Assembly: GCF_014202115.1 (NCBI RefSeq)
Contig: NZ_JACHFW010000006.1
Coordinates: forward strand, 106,267 to 170,266
Length of the DNA: 64,000 nt
Reading direction: 5' to 3'
Source of the DNA: Catenibacillus scindens
GTDB lineage: Bacteria > Bacillota > Clostridia > Lachnospirales > Lachnospiraceae
In this document: in pieces, positions 60,645 to 64,000 of the stretch
Layout: the number at the start of each line of letters is the position of its first letter
How positions within the stretch are numbered: the stretch's first letter is position 1
The notes under the pieces: model-generated
The model's database searches: none
What the model saw: only the letters and a program-made list of their open reading frames with translations
What the model was told of the DNA's origin: nothing
Position numbers and translations under genes: made by a program

Positions 60645-61448
60645 TTATGTAAACATCATACGGTCATTGGCAAATTCACTGCCGCTGGCCTGCTCAAATT
60701 TCTGCAAAAGATCTGAAACCTGAAGTTTCATCTTCTCCTCGCCGGACACATCATAAATGATCCGCCCCTCATGCATCATCACAAGACGGTTGCCGTGAGC
60801 GATGGCGTCTTTCATGTTGTGAGTGACCATCATGGCAGTCAAATGATTTTCCGCGATGATCTTATCGGAAATATCCAGAACTTTCTGAGCGGTCTTAGGA
60901 TCCAAAGCCGCCGTATGTTCATCCAGAAGCAGCAACTTTGGCTTCTGGATCGCTGCCATTAAAAGGGTGATGGCCTGACGCTGTCCCCCGGACAAAAGCC
61001 CTACTTTTGTGGACATCCGGGATTCCAGTCCCAGATCCAGGGATTTTAACATTTCACAGTAATGCTCCCGCTCTTTGCGGGTAATTCCCCACCGCAGCGT
61101 CCGGTGCTGTCCCCGGCGTGCGGCAATAGCCATATTTTCATCAATAGCCATAGTGGCAGCGGTTCCTGTCATCGGGTCCTGAAAAACCCGGCCAAGATAC
61201 TTTGCCCGCTTGTGTTCAGGCAGGCGGGTCACATCCACACCGTCAATGAGGATTTTTCCGTCATCCACCGGCCATACTCCGGCTACAGCGTTTAAGGTCG
61301 TCGATTTTCCGGCGCCGTTTCCGCCGATAATCGTCACAAAATCTCCAGGATTTAACCGAAGATTGACACCGTTTAAAGCGATCTTTTCATTGATCGTTCC
61401 AATGTTAAAAGTTTTGTGTATGTTGACTAATTCAAGCATATAACTCAT
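60645..61448 (-). CDS. ABC transporter ATP-binding protein (ABC_sub_bind system)
   Basis: A 267-residue ATPase. Walker A is GGNGAGKST, the Q-loop is near GRVFQDPMTG, the signature is LLSGGQRQAITLLMA, Walker B with the catalytic Glu is LLLLDEHTAALDP, and the switch His is in VTHNMKDA. Its ATGA overlaps the permease stop. The three-gene arrangement of ATPase, permease and PF04392-type binding protein matches the TrpXYZ-like systems of Firmicutes. Import of tryptophan or another aromatic compound is possible but the substrate is not proven here. Confidence 0.92.
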   Translation of the reverse strand: MSYMLELVNIHKTFNIGTINEKIALNGVNLRLNPGDFVTIIGGNGAGKSTTLNAVAGVWPVDDGKILIDGVDVTRLPEHKRAKYLGRVFQDPMTGTAATMAIDENMAIAARRGQHRTLRWGITRKEREHYCEMLKSLDLGLESRMSTKVGLLSGGQRQAITLLMAAIQKPKLLLLDEHTAALDPKTAQKVLDISDKIIAENHLTAMMVTHNMKDAIAHGNRLVMMHEGRIIYDVSGEEKMKLQVSDLLQKFEQASGSEFANDRMMFT

Positions 61449-62398
61449 TTTCCCGGCACCGCCTTTCTCTTTCGGCCATACTTGCCTTTAAGATAAGGGA
61501 TGGCCAGGAAGCAGGCAACCACCACGGCGGAAAAAAGTTTCATGTAGTCCTGAGGCATTTTCAGCCAGAGGACAACGGCGATAACCATATAGTAAATAAT
61601 AGCGCCGATAACAACAGCGATCATTGTATAAGCAAAAGCCATACTCCGCCCGGAACAGAGCTTCGCGAACAACACCTCGCCGATGATGACAGCGGCCAGG
61701 CCGATGACAATAGCGCCCCGGCCCATGTTGACATCAGCGGAACCCTGATACTGGGCGTAAAGCCCGCCGCACAGTCCCACAAGGCCGTTGGACAGCATAA
61801 GCGCCAACACTTTCATAAAATTTGTACTGATGCCCTGAGCCCTGGCCATATTTGGATTACATCCGGTAGTACGAATGGCTCCGCCAAGCTCAGTACCGAA
61901 AAACCAGTATAAGATAGCGATCAAAACCAGACATCCAATAATGATTCCGGCAAAAAACACTACACGGGTAGTCATATCGCCAGTGACATACCGCAGAGAC
62001 GCCACTAACGGGTACTGATCCACATTGATTCCCTGATTCGCTTTTCCCATAATCCCCAAATTAACAGAATAAAGGGAAATCTGGGTCAATATACTTGCCA
62101 GTATGCCGGGAATCCCCAAAAGCGTATGTAACAGACCGGTCACCAGTCCGGCCAGCATTCCCGCGAGGAAAGCAAACACCAGGGCCAGCGCCGGATGAAC
62201 GCCTCCGCGGATAAGCATAACGGCTACTGCCCCTCCGGTGGCCAGCGAACCGTCCACCGTCAGGTCGGCAAAATCCAGCAGCCGAAAGGTGATAAACACC
62301 CCCAGGGCCATAATACCCCAGATCAGTCCCTGAGCCACGTTCCCCGGCAGAGAACGCGCTAATGCTCCGGGATCCAAAGAGGAAAAATATGCAAACAT
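61445..62398 (-). CDS. ABC transporter permease (ABC_sub_bind system)
   Basis: A 317-residue protein with about eight to nine transmembrane segments, related to the branched-chain amino-acid-type permeases (LLDFADLTVDGSLATGGAVA near the N-terminus, and CNPNMARAQGISTNFMKVLA with the coupling region). One subunit with this topology would work as a homodimer. It is located between the ATPase and the binding-protein gene with very short gaps. GAAAGG lies 15 bases before the ATG. Confidence 0.9.
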   Translation of the reverse strand: MFAYFSSLDPGALARSLPGNVAQGLIWGIMALGVFITFRLLDFADLTVDGSLATGGAVAVMLIRGGVHPALALVFAFLAGMLAGLVTGLLHTLLGIPGILASILTQISLYSVNLGIMGKANQGINVDQYPLVASLRYVTGDMTTRVVFFAGIIIGCLVLIAILYWFFGTELGGAIRTTGCNPNMARAQGISTNFMKVLALMLSNGLVGLCGGLYAQYQGSADVNMGRGAIVIGLAAVIIGEVLFAKLCSGRSMAFAYTMIAVVIGAIIYYMVIAVVLWLKMPQDYMKLFSAVVVACFLAIPYLKGKYGRKRKAVPGK

Positions 62399-62419
62399 AT
62401 GATTTCATCCAAACCTTTC

Positions 62420-63496
62420 TTATTCCGCCTCAATGGCAACATAATCGTCCGGAACAGTGATTCCCAGAGATTCGCACAGATCAGCGTTGTATTTTTTCTC
62501 CACTACCGGAGCATACTCCACTTCCATCGCGGAGACATCCGCGCCGTTGACAAGAATATCGTAAGCCATTTCACCGGCTTTGTAACCAATATCATAATAA
62601 TCAATGGAAAGAGTGGCAATACCGCAGCCCCGGCACATATTTTCTTCCCCGGCAATGACCGGAATACCGGCAGGCTCGCAGATATTATTGATAATTTCTG
62701 TATTTGAGGCCATAGTATTATCTGTCGGGATATAGAGCGCGTCACATTCTGTTGTGGCGGAAGTTACAACGGACTGAATCTCATTGGAATCTGCTGCTGT
62801 ATACTCGGCATATTCAATGCCGTCCTCCTCCAGCGCTTTTTCAAATTCCTGAGCCTGATAGGCAGAATTTGCTTCGGCGGAACAATAAACAATACCTACT
62901 TTTGTCACGTCAGGGACAAGCTCCAGAAGCATATCCTCCTGCTGGTCGATGGGGGCAAGGTCGCTTGTTCCGGAAATATTGGTGCCGCTGACCCCTGTCC
63001 AGTCGGAGATATCCAGCGCCGCGCCGAAATCTGTAATAGAGGTTCCCAGAATTGGGATCGTATTGGTGGCGGCTGCCGCGCTCTGCAGAGCAGTTGTGCC
63101 GTTGGCCAGGATCAAATCCACATCGGAGGCGACAAAATTATTGACGATCGTCGCGCAGTTGGCCTGTTCGCCCTGGGCGTTCTGAGTCTCAAAAGTTACA
63201 TAGTCCGCGCCAAATAGCTCTGTACAGGCATCCTGAAAGCCCTGTGTAGCCTTATCCAGAGCATCATGCTCTAACTGCTGGCAGATACCGATATTATAAA
63301 CTGTACCGTCGGTACCGGAAGCGGCTTGGCTCCCCTCCTGCCCGTCAGCAGCTTCAGACGCTGCTGTTGTCTGGGCGGATGAATCCGCGGCCGCAGAATC
63401 GCCGGTGCCTGAACTGCCGCATCCCGCGATGAGCGCGGTTCCCATGATACACGACACAAACAAAGCAAATCCTTTTTTCATTAATCTTCCTTTCAT
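62420..63496 (-). CDS. ABC transporter substrate-binding lipoprotein (PF04392, TrpX-like)
   Basis: A 358-residue lipoprotein (FVSCIMGTALIAGC, followed by an Ala/Ser/Asp-rich linker). The binding fold starts at YNIGICQQLEHDALDKATQG and includes ILANGTTALQSAAAATNTIP, KVGIVYCSAEANSAYQAQEF and LYIPTDNTMASNTEIINNI, characteristic of the ABC_sub_bind family. AAGGAGAGGAG is eight bases before the chosen ATG; another ATG 15 bases in, with AAAGGA, is also possible. It is the first gene of the operon, with a clear promoter and an inverted repeat in its 5' leader. Confidence 0.92.
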   Translation of the reverse strand: MKGRLMKKGFALFVSCIMGTALIAGCGSSGTGDSAAADSSAQTTAASEAADGQEGSQAASGTDGTVYNIGICQQLEHDALDKATQGFQDACTELFGADYVTFETQNAQGEQANCATIVNNFVASDVDLILANGTTALQSAAAATNTIPILGTSITDFGAALDISDWTGVSGTNISGTSDLAPIDQQEDMLLELVPDVTKVGIVYCSAEANSAYQAQEFEKALEEDGIEYAEYTAADSNEIQSVVTSATTECDALYIPTDNTMASNTEIINNICEPAGIPVIAGEENMCRGCGIATLSIDYYDIGYKAGEMAYDILVNGADVSAMEVEYAPVVEKKYNADLCESLGITVPDDYVAIEAE

Positions 63497-63628
63497 AAAT
63501 AAAACTCCTCTCCTTGACTAATCCTAGTACATTTTTGTAAGCCAAATCAGAAAATAGTCCGGACAAAAGCCCGGTAGTATATTCCATATCAAGGCTATCA
63601 TACTTTTCGGGATCATTTTAACACGCTA

Positions 63629-63641
63629 AACCGTTACGGTT
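63629..63641. promoter_or_regulatory. Inverted repeat in the ABC operon leader, candidate operator
   Basis: AACCGT-T-ACGGTT is a 13-base dyad located about 33 bases downstream of the -10 box, between promoter and first gene. Flanking AGCGTTTA/TTTAGCGT words lengthen the similarity. It could bind a repressor. Confidence 0.5.
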
Positions 63642-63673
63642 AAACGCTTTAAATCACTAAATTCGTATCAACT

Positions 63674-63702
63674 ATTATACTCCCTTTCTAAAGATTTATC
63701 AA
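63674..63702 (-). promoter_or_regulatory. Promoter of the ABC transporter operon
   Basis: TTGATA and TATAAT are 17 bases apart on the minus strand. Confidence 0.8.
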
Positions 63703-63727
63703 CATGGTTTTTTGGAAATTTTAATAA

Positions 63728-63882
63728 CAGTTCAGCCATCAGGAATGGGCAGGCTGATTTATGCTTGCATAAGGATCAGCCTTCCATTCCTGATGAAGTG
63801 AGCGCCCGATAATGAGCAAAGGAGCGGCGTAAGCCGCGGGTCAGCGCGTCAGCGCGACTTTGCGAATGGCGCGGCTGAACTG
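63728..63882. repeat. Palindromic-family repeat, long unit 1
   Basis: A 155-base unit from CAGTTCAGCC to GGCTGAACTG. Inside, ATCAGGAATGG pairs with CCATTCCTGAT and CTGATTTATGC has near-complements, and the 3' part has GAGCAAAGGAGCGGCGTAAG. No coding frame. Confidence 0.8.
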
Positions 63883-63888
63883 TTGCAG

Positions 63889-64000
63889 CAGTTCAGCCAT
63901 CAGAATGGGCAGGCTGATTTATGCTTGCATAAGGATCAGCCTTCCATTCCTGATGAAGTGAGCGCCCGATAATGAGCAAAGGAGCGGCGTAAGCCGCGGG
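63889..64000. repeat. Palindromic-family repeat, long unit 2, cut by window end
   Basis: It repeats the previous unit in tandem with one base missing near the start (CATCAGAATGG instead of CATCAGGAATGG) and no other difference over the visible 112 bases, so the duplication is recent. The array may continue past the window. Confidence 0.8.

Overview
This is bacterial chromosome from a Gram-positive anaerobe, most likely a gut Lachnospiraceae (Clostridia). The signs are AGGAGG-type ribosome binding sites, sigma-A promoters, a Trp T-box leader, lipoprotein sugar-binding proteins, GH3 and GH39 enzymes, DUF4214 surface proteins, a hybrid-cluster protein and a secretin-less Tad pilus locus. I cannot fix the genus. 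No rRNA, tRNA, CRISPR array or intact insertion sequence was seen.

1-12.2 kb (minus strand) is one Tad/type IVc pilus operon read from a promoter near 12.18 kb: CpaE-like, TadA ATPase, TadB, TadC, Flp1 pilin, a strong hairpin, TadE-like protein, DUF5702 protein, lipoprotein, second TadE-like protein, prepilin peptidase, a TPR/WG-repeat protein and a DUF6382 protein cut by the window edge. An XRE regulator (12.26 kb, plus) diverges from it. 12.6-24.2 kb (minus) is a surface and signalling block: a 51-residue membrane microprotein behind an excellent promoter, two DUF4214 secreted proteins, a 1385-residue wall-anchor-like protein, and a transmembrane Ser/Thr kinase with an extracellular beta-propeller.

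24.3-31.8 kb holds an Rpn-type PD-(D/E)XK nuclease with a broken start, a remnant of a related gene, a nitrosative/redox stress module (hcp, a ferredoxin-like protein, a divergent Crp/Fnr regulator), then a BlaI-type repressor with a promoter buried in a long palindrome, a duplicated membrane-protein pair showing gene conversion, and a DUF2726 protein.

31.8-47.9 kb and 52.9-60.2 kb are carbohydrate-utilisation clusters: three orphan extracellular sugar-binding lipoproteins with no permeases nearby, two GH3 glycosidases, several esterases (sialate O-acetylesterase type, SGNH, carboxylesterase B, acetyl-esterase type), an AraC regulator, and two unusual AraC-GH39 fusions. The set suits use of acetylated plant glycans such as xylan. 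Between them lie trpB2 with a Trp T-box, a DUF21/CBS/CorC membrane protein with a long leader, and a DUF368 lipid-carrier transporter. 60.6-63.5 kb is a three-gene ABC transporter of the ABC_sub_bind (TrpXYZ-like) type.

Intergenic DNA carries two repeat families: a 142-bp double-hairpin element present twice in opposite orientation (27.6 and 60.2 kb), and a palindromic family with CAGTTCAGCC/GGCTGAACTG ends at 25.7, 49.9, 60.4 and 63.7-64.0 kb (a tandem pair at the window edge).
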